Origin: JABCPE02 sp963518845
GTDB taxonomy: Bacteria > Bacteroidota > Bacteroidia > Flavobacteriales > Weeksellaceae
Direction of reading: 5' to 3'
Length of the DNA: 29,472 nucleotides
NCBI GenBank assembly: GCA_963518845.1
Contig: CAUQKV010000021.1
Coordinates: 1-29,472 of the forward strand
The position numbers and the translations under genes were made by a program. Of this stretch, positions 16,149 to 23,191 are shown one piece after another. The notes beneath the pieces were generated by a model, which saw nothing but the letters and a program-made list of their open reading frames with translations, did no database searches and had not been told where the DNA came from. Each line of letters opens with the position of its first letter. The first letter of the stretch is position 1.

Positions 16149-16829
16149 ATGATTTTTTATAAACTACACTATTTATTTCTTATTTGTTTCGGGCTTATTC
16201 TAAACGCTCAGGAAAAACCCAATACAGAAATGTTAATAGATGAATATGGAAAAGAATATTATTATGACAATGTTCTGAAAGCCAAAGTTTATGAAATCGA
16301 TGGAGAGCGGATAGTTATCATGGATGAACTATACCTTGGAGCAAAACCAAAATTCAACAACCAGCTTGACCGAAATTATTACTTTTTCCTCAATAAAAAA
16401 CTCTCTCGTGTGTATCCTCTTTTTCTGACTGCATTAGAACAATATCGCAGTTTACAGGCTGATATACAAAACATGAAAGGAGGAGAAAAAAGAAAACACA
16501 TAAGAGAAAAACAAAAAGAACTGGCTTCACAATACGAAACCAAGCTAAGGGATTTGACCACCTCTGAAGGGCAGATTTTCGCCAAACTCATGAACCGCTC
16601 CACAGGAAAAACAGTCTATGAACTGATAAAAGAACTCAAAGGCGGTTTTAATGCTTTTCTATGGAATGTAAAAGGAAATGTGGCTGATATAGACCTTAAA
16701 AAGGAATACAATCCACACAAATACAGAGATGATGAATATCTGGAAAGCCTACTGATATCCAACTGGAAGCAGGGCTACCTAAAACCCTACGCTGGATACG
16801 AGAAATTCACTATTAAAGGAAAAGAATAA
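16149..16829 (+). CDS. DUF4294-domain secreted protein
   Basis: I use the ATG at 16149, which gives a 226-residue protein with a signal peptide (MIFYKLHYLFLICFGLILNAQ). Earlier in-frame starts lie inside the divergent M42 gene. The body matches DUF4294, a Bacteroidota family of unknown function: KVYEIDGERIVIMDELYL (about 50), the helical stretch SRVYPLFLTALEQYRSLQADI, a charged segment, then GKTVYELIKELKGGFNAFLWNVKGN and LKKEYNPHKYRDDEYLE near the end. No catalytic motif is evident. It may act in the periplasm. Its stop codon sits inside a hairpin shared with the convergent fRMsr gene. Confidence 0.85.
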   Translation: MIFYKLHYLFLICFGLILNAQEKPNTEMLIDEYGKEYYYDNVLKAKVYEIDGERIVIMDELYLGAKPKFNNQLDRNYYFFLNKKLSRVYPLFLTALEQYRSLQADIQNMKGGEKRKHIREKQKELASQYETKLRDLTTSEGQIFAKLMNRSTGKTVYELIKELKGGFNAFLWNVKGNVADIDLKKEYNPHKYRDDEYLESLLISNWKQGYLKPYAGYEKFTIKGKE

Positions 16830-16852
16830 AATCTAAACCTATGTTAGATTTT
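16828..16852. terminator. Hairpin shared by the convergent DUF4294 and fRMsr stop codons
   Basis: AAAATCTAA/TTAGATTTT forms a 9-base stem with a 7-base loop. Most of the plus-strand TAA (16827-16829) and all of the minus-strand TAA (16846-16844) are in the arms. It is AT-rich with only a short T tail, so termination strength is uncertain. Confidence 0.5.
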
Positions 16853-17329
16853 CGCAGAAACTATCTCTGCTACTTTTTCTAAATAAAACACATCCGTTTC
16901 ATCTAAGGTTCCATACTGCTCACTATCCACATCGAGAACGCCTGCTACTTTCCTATTCTTGTCAAAAATAGGAACTACGATTTCTGATTTGGTAGCAGAG
17001 CTACAAGCGATATGACCAGGGAATTTTTCCACATCGGGAACCAGCTGGGATTTTTCCTCTTTCCAAGCCGTTCCACAAACGCCCTTGCCAAACTTTATTC
17101 TAGTACAAGCTATCGGCCCTTGAAATGGAGCCAGAACCAATTCTTCATTTTTTACCCAATAAAAACCTACCCACCACCAAGAAAAAACCTGATGCAACGC
17201 CGAAGAAATATTGGCTAAATTAGCCGTCAAATCCGTTTCTCCCTCTACAAGAGCTTCCAGCTGAGGCAATAGCGCTTCGTATTTTTCTATTTTTGTTCCA
17301 TTTTCTGAGATAAATAAATTCTCTGCCAT
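16844..17329 (-). CDS. Free methionine-(R)-sulfoxide reductase (GAF domain)
   Basis: This 161-residue single-GAF-domain protein matches E. coli MsrC (YebR), which reduces free methionine-R-sulfoxide in the cytoplasm. The three redox cysteines are Cys75, Cys85 and Cys109 (IACTR, GVCGTA, HIACSS), with the same 10- and 24-residue spacings as Cys84, Cys94 and Cys118 of E. coli MsrC. Other markers are WWWVGFYWVK, PFQGPIACTRI and VAGVLDVDSEQ. It helps repair oxidised methionine. It is convergent with the DUF4294 gene and has no clear promoter box. Confidence 0.93.
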   Translation of the reverse strand: MAENLFISENGTKIEKYEALLPQLEALVEGETDLTANLANISSALHQVFSWWWVGFYWVKNEELVLAPFQGPIACTRIKFGKGVCGTAWKEEKSQLVPDVEKFPGHIACSSATKSEIVVPIFDKNRKVAGVLDVDSEQYGTLDETDVFYLEKVAEIVSAKI

Positions 17330-17397
17330 AGTAGTTATAATTTATATACTAAAAATCTCCCCAAAATTAGGGATTTTTTACAAAAATGAAATAAACG

Positions 17398-17429
17398 TTG
17401 TCTTTTCTCGTTAATTATTAGTAAGTTTG
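17398..17429 (+). promoter_or_regulatory. Promoter of the small barrel-protein gene
   Basis: TTG (17398-17400) and TAAGTTTG (17422-17429) are separated by 21 bases and fit the flavobacterial -33/-7 pattern. The ATG is at 17449. Confidence 0.6.
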
Positions 17430-17448
17430 AAAAATTAAATTTCTAATT

Positions 17449-17928
17449 ATGAAAAAGGTAGTAAAATTATTAAGCATTTTGATGGTGCTTTCTTTTGGAT
17501 TATCAAAAATGAATGCACAGAGAGGTTCAACCTATAACACAGGAATTGGTATTCTTGCTGATGTAGGAGATGGGACAGTAGCTGGTCCTCATGTTAAGCA
17601 TTTCTTTGCTAGAAATCATGCGGGAGAATTTGCAGTATTATTTGGGAGAGGAGCGACTCATCTTAATTTTATGTACCACTATGAAGAACAATTCGGAGGA
17701 AGCGCAAGAGGATTAGCTTGGTACATCGGTATGGGACCTGGTATTTCTTTCTGGAAAGGTGGGGGATCTGCCACATTCTCTCTTGCTCCTGTTGCTGGTA
17801 TAGATTTCAAGATTCCAGGAGCTCCACTAGGGATATTTTTCGACTGGAGACCCAGAATTTGGTTCTACACAGGAAACTCTGATTTTGATGCAGCAAGATT
17901 CGGACTTGGTATGAGAGTTACTTTTTAA
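17449..17928 (+). CDS. Small predicted outer-membrane beta-barrel protein
   Basis: This 159-residue protein has a signal peptide (MKKVVKLLSILMVLSF...MNAQ, about 24 residues). About 135 mostly beta residues follow, rich in Gly and aromatic amino acids, with repeated strands such as GEFAVLFGRG, LAWYIGMGPGISFWKGG, LGIFFDWRPRIWFYTG and the ending GLGMRVTF with a terminal Phe. That suggests an 8-stranded barrel of the OmpA/OmpW-like size class in the outer membrane. I recognise no named family and no function. It has its own promoter and terminator. Confidence 0.75.
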   Translation: MKKVVKLLSILMVLSFGLSKMNAQRGSTYNTGIGILADVGDGTVAGPHVKHFFARNHAGEFAVLFGRGATHLNFMYHYEEQFGGSARGLAWYIGMGPGISFWKGGGSATFSLAPVAGIDFKIPGAPLGIFFDWRPRIWFYTGNSDFDAARFGLGMRVTF

Positions 17929-17946
17929 AAAATTAAAATGATAAAC

Positions 17947-17976
17947 AAACCCTTAGAAAAATCTAAGGGTTTTTTG
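17947..17976. terminator. Bidirectional terminator between the small barrel gene and mnmD
   Basis: An 11-base stem (AAACCCTTAGA/TCTAAGGGTTT) with a 4-base loop is followed by a T run. It separates convergent genes and ends just before the mnmD stop at 17979. Confidence 0.88.
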
Positions 17977-17978
17977 TT

Positions 17979-18650
17979 TTATAATAAAATAGCATTGAGC
18001 ATTTCTCGCTTTCCTTTGGGCCCTTCTAATTTTTGAACCTCAAAACCTAATTCGTGCAAAGCCCTTCTGACACTTCCTTTAGAAGAATATGTCGTCAAAA
18101 GTCCTCCTTTTCCCATTTTAGTTTTGACTAATTCAAACAAAGGCTTTTCCCATAAATCTGGCTGAACCCTCGCTCCGAAACAATCATAATACACCAAATC
18201 TATCTCGGGAAGTTCTATTTTTTCCAATTCAAAAAAGTCAGTTTTTATCTTTTTCAAAAAGAAATTAGGCTGAATCTGAACCAGCTTTTCCCATTCACAG
18301 CTATGAATTTCGGTATAAGCTTCCTTAATCACTGGATTTTCAAACAATTTTCCATAATCCAAATTTTGGGCTTCCTCGAGACTAATGGGATATTTCTCCA
18401 ACGAATAATAGTTAATTTTCAAATCCGTTGATTGAAGGAATTTCTGCAATGTTACCAAGACATTCAATCCCGTCCCAAAGCCCATTTCCAAAATGTTGAT
18501 TTCTTTTTTATCCAGTTTTTCCAGACCATTTTTTATGAAAACATGCTCCGCCTCCTGCAATGCTCCATGGTGTGAGTGATAGCACTCGTCCAGTTCTTCT
18601 ATATAAAGCGTTCTGCTATTGTCTCCTGTGGTCTTCACAATTCTTTTCAT
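17979..18650 (-). CDS. mnmD: tRNA (5-methylaminomethyl-2-thiouridine)-methyltransferase MnmD, stand-alone
   Basis: This 223-residue SAM-dependent enzyme carries out the last methylation step making mnm5s2U34 in tRNAs for Lys, Glu and Gln. It shows the motif SHHGALQEAEHVFIKNGL (26-43), the SAM site ILEMGFGTGLN (53-63), DLVYYDCFGARVQPDLW (about 151-167) and the family tail KGGLLTTYSSKGSVRRAL. In E. coli this activity is the N-terminal half of the bifunctional MnmC; here only the methyltransferase half is present, as is usual in Bacteroidota. It is divergent from ilvE with closely spaced promoters. Confidence 0.93.
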   Translation of the reverse strand: MKRIVKTTGDNSRTLYIEELDECYHSHHGALQEAEHVFIKNGLEKLDKKEINILEMGFGTGLNVLVTLQKFLQSTDLKINYYSLEKYPISLEEAQNLDYGKLFENPVIKEAYTEIHSCEWEKLVQIQPNFFLKKIKTDFFELEKIELPEIDLVYYDCFGARVQPDLWEKPLFELVKTKMGKGGLLTTYSSKGSVRRALHELGFEVQKLEGPKGKREMLNAILL

Positions 18651-18654
18651 AGGG

Positions 18655-18662
18655 CAAAAGTA
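18655..18662 (-). promoter_or_regulatory. -7 box TACTTTTG for mnmD
   Basis: The minus-strand box fits TAnnTTTG but lies only 4 bases before the ATG at 18650, implying a leaderless or very short-leader mRNA. No -33 TTTG is visible. Confidence 0.4.
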
Positions 18663-18666
18663 AAAC

Positions 18667-18680
18667 TTATTTTAAAATAA
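18667..18680. repeat. Perfect 14-base palindrome between the mnmD and ilvE promoter boxes
   Basis: TTATTTTAAAATAA is its own reverse complement and occupies most of the 23-base gap between the two outward-facing -7 boxes. It may be a regulator site or simply AT-rich spacer. Confidence 0.5.
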
Positions 18681-18685
18681 ATGAT

Positions 18686-18693
18686 TACCTTTG
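18686..18693 (+). promoter_or_regulatory. -7 box TACCTTTG upstream of ilvE
   Basis: The box fits TAnnTTTG and ends 27 bases before the ATG at 18721. The -33 position falls in the palindromic AT-rich spacer, and no TTTG is seen there. Confidence 0.55.
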
Positions 18694-18720
18694 TAGTTCA
18701 TCAATTAAAGTTTTATTACT

Positions 18721-19782
18721 ATGATTATTCAAAAAGTAGAAAAATCTCGCTTAGAGACTATTGACAAGGACAATTTAACTTTCGGAAGTGGTTTTACAGA
18801 CCACATGATAGTTTGTGAATACGAAAACGGAAAATGGGGCGAGCGTAGACTTATGCCATATGGAAAAATGGAGTTTTCTCCTGCTATGATGGGGGTGCAC
18901 TATGGTCAGGCTTGTTTCGAAGGAATGAAAGCCTACAAGGATAAAGATGACAATGTTTTCTTATTCCGTCCAGAGAAGAACTTCGCAAGAATTAACAAAT
19001 CTACCAAGCGACTCGCTATGCCTGCCATTCCAGAAGAAGTTTTCATGGAAGGACTAAAAGCCCTAGTAGATGTAGAGAGAAACTGGGTGCCTTTCGGAGA
19101 AGGGTTCTCACTGTATCTTAGACCTGTAATCTTTGCTACTGAAGAAGCGCTTATGGCTAGACCAGCTAACAAATATATGTTTGCTATCTTGGCTACCGTT
19201 GCTAAAAGCTACTACACAGCGCCTGTTTCTGCGAAAATCTCTGACTACTACTCTAGAGCTGCGAATGGTGGAGTTGGATTTGCTAAAGCAGCAGGTAACT
19301 ATGCTGGAGCATTCTACCCTACACAATTAGCAAACGAAGAAGGATATCAGCAGATTATCTGGACAGATGATGCTACTCACAAATACTTTGAGGAAAGTGG
19401 AACGATGAATGTAATGGTAAGAATAGGTGACACTATCTATACGCCTAAAACATCTGATAGAATCCTAGATGGAGTTACCAGAGACAGCATCATCCAGCTG
19501 GCACAAAGAAGAGGTATCAATGTAGTAGTAGGCGACATCGCCGTAGAAGATGTAATAAACGCCCATAGAAATGAAACCCTTAAAGAAGTATGGGGAGTGG
19601 GAACTGCTGTGGTTACCAGCTCTTTCGAAGCAATTGGCTACAATGACGAAAGACTTGAATTGCCTAAACTAAGCGAGGAAGAAAGTTTTGCTCTTACTCT
19701 AAAAAGAGACCTCATCAGTATACAAACTAATCTAGCTGAAGATCCTTTCGGATGGAGAGTTTTAGTTGAGAAAAAATACTAA
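18721..19782 (+). CDS. ilvE: Branched-chain amino acid aminotransferase
   Basis: This 353-residue PLP enzyme interconverts leucine, isoleucine and valine with their 2-oxo acids, using glutamate and 2-oxoglutarate. It belongs to the larger BCAT type: LMPYGKMEFSPAMMGVHYGQACFEGMKAY at 44-72 and YLRPVIFAT at 132-140. The PLP lysine is Lys189 in GFAKAAGNYAGAF, and ILDGVTRDSIIQLA lies further on. The C-terminal SFEAIGY...LKRDLISIQ is also typical. It has its own promoter, diverges from mnmD, and ends at a strong hairpin. No other ilv or leu genes are nearby. Confidence 0.96.
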   Translation: MIIQKVEKSRLETIDKDNLTFGSGFTDHMIVCEYENGKWGERRLMPYGKMEFSPAMMGVHYGQACFEGMKAYKDKDDNVFLFRPEKNFARINKSTKRLAMPAIPEEVFMEGLKALVDVERNWVPFGEGFSLYLRPVIFATEEALMARPANKYMFAILATVAKSYYTAPVSAKISDYYSRAANGGVGFAKAAGNYAGAFYPTQLANEEGYQQIIWTDDATHKYFEESGTMNVMVRIGDTIYTPKTSDRILDGVTRDSIIQLAQRRGINVVVGDIAVEDVINAHRNETLKEVWGVGTAVVTSSFEAIGYNDERLELPKLSEEESFALTLKRDLISIQTNLAEDPFGWRVLVEKKY

Positions 19783-19797
19783 TTAAATATTGAAATG

Positions 19798-19823
19798 AAG
19801 TCCTCATTTTATGAGGACTTTTA
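19798..19823 (+). terminator. Terminator after ilvE
   Basis: AAGTCCTCAT/ATGAGGACTT forms a 10-base stem with a 3-base loop, followed by T-rich sequence, 15 bases after the stop. Confidence 0.88.
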
Positions 19824-19841
19824 TTTATTTTATACTTAGGC

Positions 19842-19878
19842 AAAAAAATCGCTTAGATAAACTCTAAACGATTTTTTT
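19842..19878 (-). terminator. Terminator after the PepSY-like lipoprotein gene
   Basis: The stem AAAATCG/CGATTTT continues past one mismatch with TTAGA/TCTAA, a 5-base loop, and long A and T runs on the flanks. It lies just downstream of the minus-strand stop at 19903. Confidence 0.7.
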
Positions 19879-19902
19879 TATAATATTTTCTTTTACTGAA
19901 AA

Positions 19903-20499
19903 TTATGGCGCTACCGAACCATTTGCATTATACTTAGCAATAGCCCCACCTTGGAATGTTATTGTATAAACATCAGCAGTTGATATTTCTATCTTAACAA
20001 TATTAGTGATAGAATTCGCAGAAGCTCTAATAGCAGCATTAACAGGTGCTGGTAAGTAATTCCAAACTGAATATTTTAATACAACTGTCTTTCCATCAAC
20101 ATATGCCCATGTACCATCTTCTTTGAATCCAAGCTCAATTCCATTTGATAAAACTACATCATACACAGCTCCATTAGCAGCATTTGCTGTAGTTGCTTTT
20201 GTTATAGTTCTAACAGATGCTCCAGTATAAACCTCTGATGCACTAAAAGGATTTGGCTTATTTTTATTAGTAAAAGTCGCATCATAAATTTTTTCTCCTA
20301 ACATTGATGCAATCAAGTGATCTGCATTTTTAGGAAGATCCGATCTCTGTAGTGCTGGCGCTGGTGCTGGAGGAGTTGGTGTTGGTGCTGGAGGCGTCGG
20401 TGTCACCTGTGCTTCTGGTAAACCATCATCTCTATTACAAGATACTGATGAAAATCCTATTGCTAATAAGCAACCTAAAACTAAAACCGTCTTTTTCAT
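19903..20499 (-). CDS. Lipoprotein with proline repeat and PepSY-like domain
   Basis: This 198-residue protein begins with a lipoprotein signal peptide ending at Cys21 (SVSCNRDDG). The acidic residues right after the cysteine may act as a surface-export signal, as described for other Bacteroidota, but this is inference. Residues 33-49 are a Pro/Thr/Ala tandem repeat (TPTPPAP units) that should form an extended linker. The C-terminal 80 residues fit the PepSY-like pattern: a strand with GIELGFKEDGTWAYVDGK, then LPAPVNAAIRASANSITNIVKIEIS, then a strand pair with YTITFQGGAIAKYNANG. The family is moderately certain; the function is unknown. It has its own promoter and terminator. Confidence 0.75.
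   Translation of the reverse strand: MKKTVLVLGCLLAIGFSSVSCNRDDGLPEAQVTPTPPAPTPTPPAPAPALQRSDLPKNADHLIASMLGEKIYDATFTNKNKPNPFSASEVYTGASVRTITKATTANAANGAVYDVVLSNGIELGFKEDGTWAYVDGKTVVLKYSVWNYLPAPVNAAIRASANSITNIVKIEISTADVYTITFQGGAIAKYNANGSVAP
20353..20403 (-). repeat. Tandem proline-coding repeat inside the PepSY-like lipoprotein
   Basis: Two near-identical units encode TPTPPAP, followed by a partial APA unit, residues 33-49. Copy number could vary between strains by slippage. Confidence 0.7.
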
Positions 20500-20533
20500 T
20501 GTGTTCTAAATTTTAAATAATTAATAATATATG

Positions 20534-20541
20534 CAAATATA
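20534..20541 (-). promoter_or_regulatory. -7 box TATATTTG for the PepSY-like lipoprotein
   Basis: The minus-strand box fits TAnnTTTG. TTTG (20560-20557) lies 15 bases upstream, slightly short spacing. The ATG at 20499 follows after 34 bases. Confidence 0.5.
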
Positions 20542-20624
20542 ATATTTTTTTCGTAACAAAAAAGACTTTCATCATTTTTTAATATATTATTAACGCTCCA
20601 CTCTTTCCAAAATCAAAAAATAAG

Positions 20625-20632
20625 TATTTTTG
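20625..20632 (+). promoter_or_regulatory. -7 box TATTTTTG upstream of uvrB
   Basis: The box fits TAnnTTTG and ends 16 bases before the uvrB ATG at 20649. No clear -33 TTTG is present. Confidence 0.5.
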
Positions 20633-20648
20633 TAAAAATTAAGTTTTA

Positions 20649-22640
20649 ATGAATTTCAAACTCCAATCAGAATACCAGCCCACAGGCGACCAGCCACAGG
20701 CCATTCAGAAACTTGTCCATGGTCTAGAAAACGGCGAAAAATACCAGACTCTGCTCGGAGTGACAGGCTCTGGAAAGACCTTTACCATCGCTAATGTGGT
20801 CAATGAAATCCAAAGACCTACTTTGGTTTTGGCTCATAATAAAACTCTAGCGGCACAGCTTTTTATGGAGTTCAAAGAGTTTTTCCCTGAGAACGCGGTA
20901 GAGTATTTTGTCAGTTATTATGACTACTACCAGCCCGAGGCGTATATTGCCAGCACGGGAACTTACATAGAAAAGGATTTGAGTATCAATGAGGAGGTAG
21001 AAAAACTCAGGCTTTCTGCTACGGCAAGCCTACTTTCTGGTAGGCGAGATGTGCTGATAGTAGCCTCTGTTTCATGTATTTATGGGATTGGAAACCCTAC
21101 AGAATTCAATAAATCTTTGATAGAGCTGGAACTTAATTCTAAAATTTCCCGAACACAGCTCCTCCACAAACTGGTAAATGCTCTTTATTCTAGAACGCTG
21201 AACGAGTTTTCGCGAGGAACATTTCGTGTAAAAGGCGATGTGGTGGATGTTTTCCCTGCCTATGCTGACAGCGCGGTGAGGATACAATTTTTCGGTGATG
21301 AGATAGAAAAAATACAAAGTTTTGACCCTGTTTCAGGGAATATTATTTCTAATTTTGATAAAATCAATATATATCCTGCCAATCTTTTTGCGACTTCCAA
21401 AGAAACGCTCAACTCTGCCATTCGGAATATTCAAGATGATTTGGTAAAGCAGGTTGATTTCTTCAAAGAAATAGACAAACCATTAGAAGCCAAACGATTA
21501 CAAGAGCGAACCGAACTAGATTTAGAAATGATAAAAGAACTCGGTTACTGCTCTGGGATTGAGAATTATTCTCGGTATATCGATGGAAGAGCGCCAGGAA
21601 CACGCCCTTTCTGTCTTTTGGACTATTTCCCAAAGGATTTTCTGATGGTCATCGATGAAAGCCATGTTACCATTCCGCAGATTCACGCCATGTATGGTGG
21701 AGACCGAAGCAGAAAAGAAGCTTTGGTGGAATATGGTTTCCGGCTTCCAGCAGCGATGGACAACCGACCATTGAAATTTGAGGAATTCGAAGAAATGCAA
21801 AATCAGGTGATTTATGTTTCTGCCACTCCTGCCGACTATGAGCTGGAAAAAACAGGCGGCGAATACATCGAGCAAATTATCCGTCCGACAGGACTTCTTG
21901 ACCCAATAATAGAAGTGCGACCGACTGAAAACCAGATAGATGACCTGATGGAAGAAATCCAAAAAAGAGCCGAAGAAGATGAGCGGGTTTTGGTAACGAC
22001 TTTAACTAAAAAAATGGCAGAGGAACTCACCAAATATTTCACAAAATTCGGGGTTAGAACTCGTTATATCCATTCGGATGTGGAGACTTTGGAGCGTATC
22101 CAGATTATGCAGGATTTGCGCGTCGGTTTGTTTGATGTTTTGGTCGGAGTCAATCTCCTCAGAGAGGGGCTTGATTTACCAGAGGTTTCGTTGGTTGCTA
22201 TTTTGGATGCTGACAAAGAAGGAATGCTCCGTTCTCGCCGTTCTATGATTCAGACCGTGGGGCGGGCTGCGAGAAACATCAATGGTAAAGCCATAATGTA
22301 TGCCGACAAAATCACCAAATCCATGCAGGCGACCATAGATGAAACCAACTACCGCCGCGAAAAACAAATCCAATACAATGAGCGGCACGGAATCGTTCCA
22401 AAAGCCCTTAATAAGAAGATTTCCGAAACATTAGTTGGCAGAAGTAAAGATTTCCCAGATGCCAAATACACTCAAAAAGAAATTTTAAAACAAGCTACTG
22501 AGCAGAAACAAAAGCACAGCACGGAAGAAATAGAAAAAATAATCGCCGAGAAACAGAAAGAAATGGAAGCAGCAGCAAAAAATCTTGACTTCATCACTGC
22601 GGCAAGGCTGAGAGATGAAATCAAGGCTTTACAAGAATAA
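20649..22640 (+). CDS. uvrB: Excinuclease ABC subunit B
   Basis: This 663-residue protein is the DNA damage-verification helicase of nucleotide excision repair, loaded by UvrA and recruiting UvrC. Walker A GVTGSGKT is at 37-44, followed by ANVVNEIQRPTLVLAHNKTLAAQL. The damage-probing beta-hairpin region YYDYYQPEAYIASTGTYIEKD begins near residue 93. A DESH Walker B (VIDESHVTIPQ) lies in the centre, and helicase motifs such as VGVNLLREGLDLPE and QTVGRAARN follow. The C-terminal UVR coiled coil (EMEAAAKNLDFITAARLRDEI) contacts UvrC. Length is normal. It converges on the hemerythrin gene with only 6 bases between stops. Confidence 0.98.
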   Translation: MNFKLQSEYQPTGDQPQAIQKLVHGLENGEKYQTLLGVTGSGKTFTIANVVNEIQRPTLVLAHNKTLAAQLFMEFKEFFPENAVEYFVSYYDYYQPEAYIASTGTYIEKDLSINEEVEKLRLSATASLLSGRRDVLIVASVSCIYGIGNPTEFNKSLIELELNSKISRTQLLHKLVNALYSRTLNEFSRGTFRVKGDVVDVFPAYADSAVRIQFFGDEIEKIQSFDPVSGNIISNFDKINIYPANLFATSKETLNSAIRNIQDDLVKQVDFFKEIDKPLEAKRLQERTELDLEMIKELGYCSGIENYSRYIDGRAPGTRPFCLLDYFPKDFLMVIDESHVTIPQIHAMYGGDRSRKEALVEYGFRLPAAMDNRPLKFEEFEEMQNQVIYVSATPADYELEKTGGEYIEQIIRPTGLLDPIIEVRPTENQIDDLMEEIQKRAEEDERVLVTTLTKKMAEELTKYFTKFGVRTRYIHSDVETLERIQIMQDLRVGLFDVLVGVNLLREGLDLPEVSLVAILDADKEGMLRSRRSMIQTVGRAARNINGKAIMYADKITKSMQATIDETNYRREKQIQYNERHGIVPKALNKKISETLVGRSKDFPDAKYTQKEILKQATEQKQKHSTEEIEKIIAEKQKEMEAAAKNLDFITAARLRDEIKALQE

Positions 22641-22646
22641 TATTAG

Positions 22647-23099
22647 TTATTTCCAAAATTCATCGTGATATTCATCTTCAGCATGATGATGGATTTCATT
22701 TAATTTTTTTCCTACTTCGGCAAGCTGTTCTTCTGTAAGAATATTTTCCAAATGAGGGAAAAGCACCCGCTCCTCAAAACGAATATGCTCTGTAACTTTA
22801 TCTGCATAGAGCGTAAGTAGTTCAAAATCCTCTACTTCGTTTAGGGTTTTCAGTAGTTCTCTTATTTCTTTATGCTCATCAAGGGCTCTCTGTGTCAGTT
22901 CATCATCAGAATAAGGAAACAAGATTTTCTCCTCTTCATCAAAATGGAAACTCTGGCTGTTGTCCCAGTGATAGTTTATGTAGTTTTTAATGCGTTCATA
23001 GGAAATATTTTTCTTAATTCCCTGCTTTATTTTCCAGCCGCTAAGCAGTCCAAAATGGTGGTCTTGGGAAAGTGGAACTATATTTTTGTCTCTTTTCAT
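22647..23099 (-). CDS. Hemerythrin-like (HHE) domain protein
   Basis: This 150-residue cytoplasmic four-helix protein should bind a di-iron centre. Candidate ligands are His14/His15 in SQDHHFG, His52 and Glu56 in FHFDEEEKILFP, His76 in DEHKEI, and His105 and Glu109 in EHIRFEERVLFPHLE. The paired motif HxxxEE...LFP occurs twice, as in HHE proteins. Relatives sense or store oxygen, or defend against nitric oxide and iron stress; the role here is not shown. It diverges from the M3 peptidase gene and is convergent with uvrB. Confidence 0.9.
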   Translation of the reverse strand: MKRDKNIVPLSQDHHFGLLSGWKIKQGIKKNISYERIKNYINYHWDNSQSFHFDEEEKILFPYSDDELTQRALDEHKEIRELLKTLNEVEDFELLTLYADKVTEHIRFEERVLFPHLENILTEEQLAEVGKKLNEIHHHAEDEYHDEFWK

Positions 23100-23120
23100 T
23101 TTGTTTTATTTTTAATGATA

Positions 23121-23148
23121 CAAAATTAGTTTTTTAACGAATACCAAA
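23121..23148 (-). promoter_or_regulatory. Promoter of the hemerythrin-like gene
   Basis: On the minus strand TAATTTTG (23128-23121) fits TAnnTTTG, and TTTG (23148-23145) lies 16 bases upstream. The ATG is at 23099. Confidence 0.5.
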
Positions 23149-23161
23149 TCACTGAAATCAT

Positions 23162-23169
23162 TAAATTTG
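23162..23169 (+). promoter_or_regulatory. -7 box TAAATTTG upstream of the M3 peptidase gene
   Basis: The box fits TAnnTTTG and ends 22 bases before the ATG at 23192. It is 33 bases from the divergent hemerythrin -7 box. Confidence 0.5.
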
Positions 23170-23191
23170 TAAAATTTTTAAAATCAAAACA

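Noticed and set aside
20353..20403. Short direct repeats considered as a CRISPR-like array
   Set aside because: The repeats are in frame and encode a Pro-Thr-Ala linker. There are no spacers and no cas genes.
22641..22646. A terminator between uvrB and the hemerythrin-like gene
   Set aside because: The 6-base gap and its flanks form no stable hairpin, so I do not annotate one.
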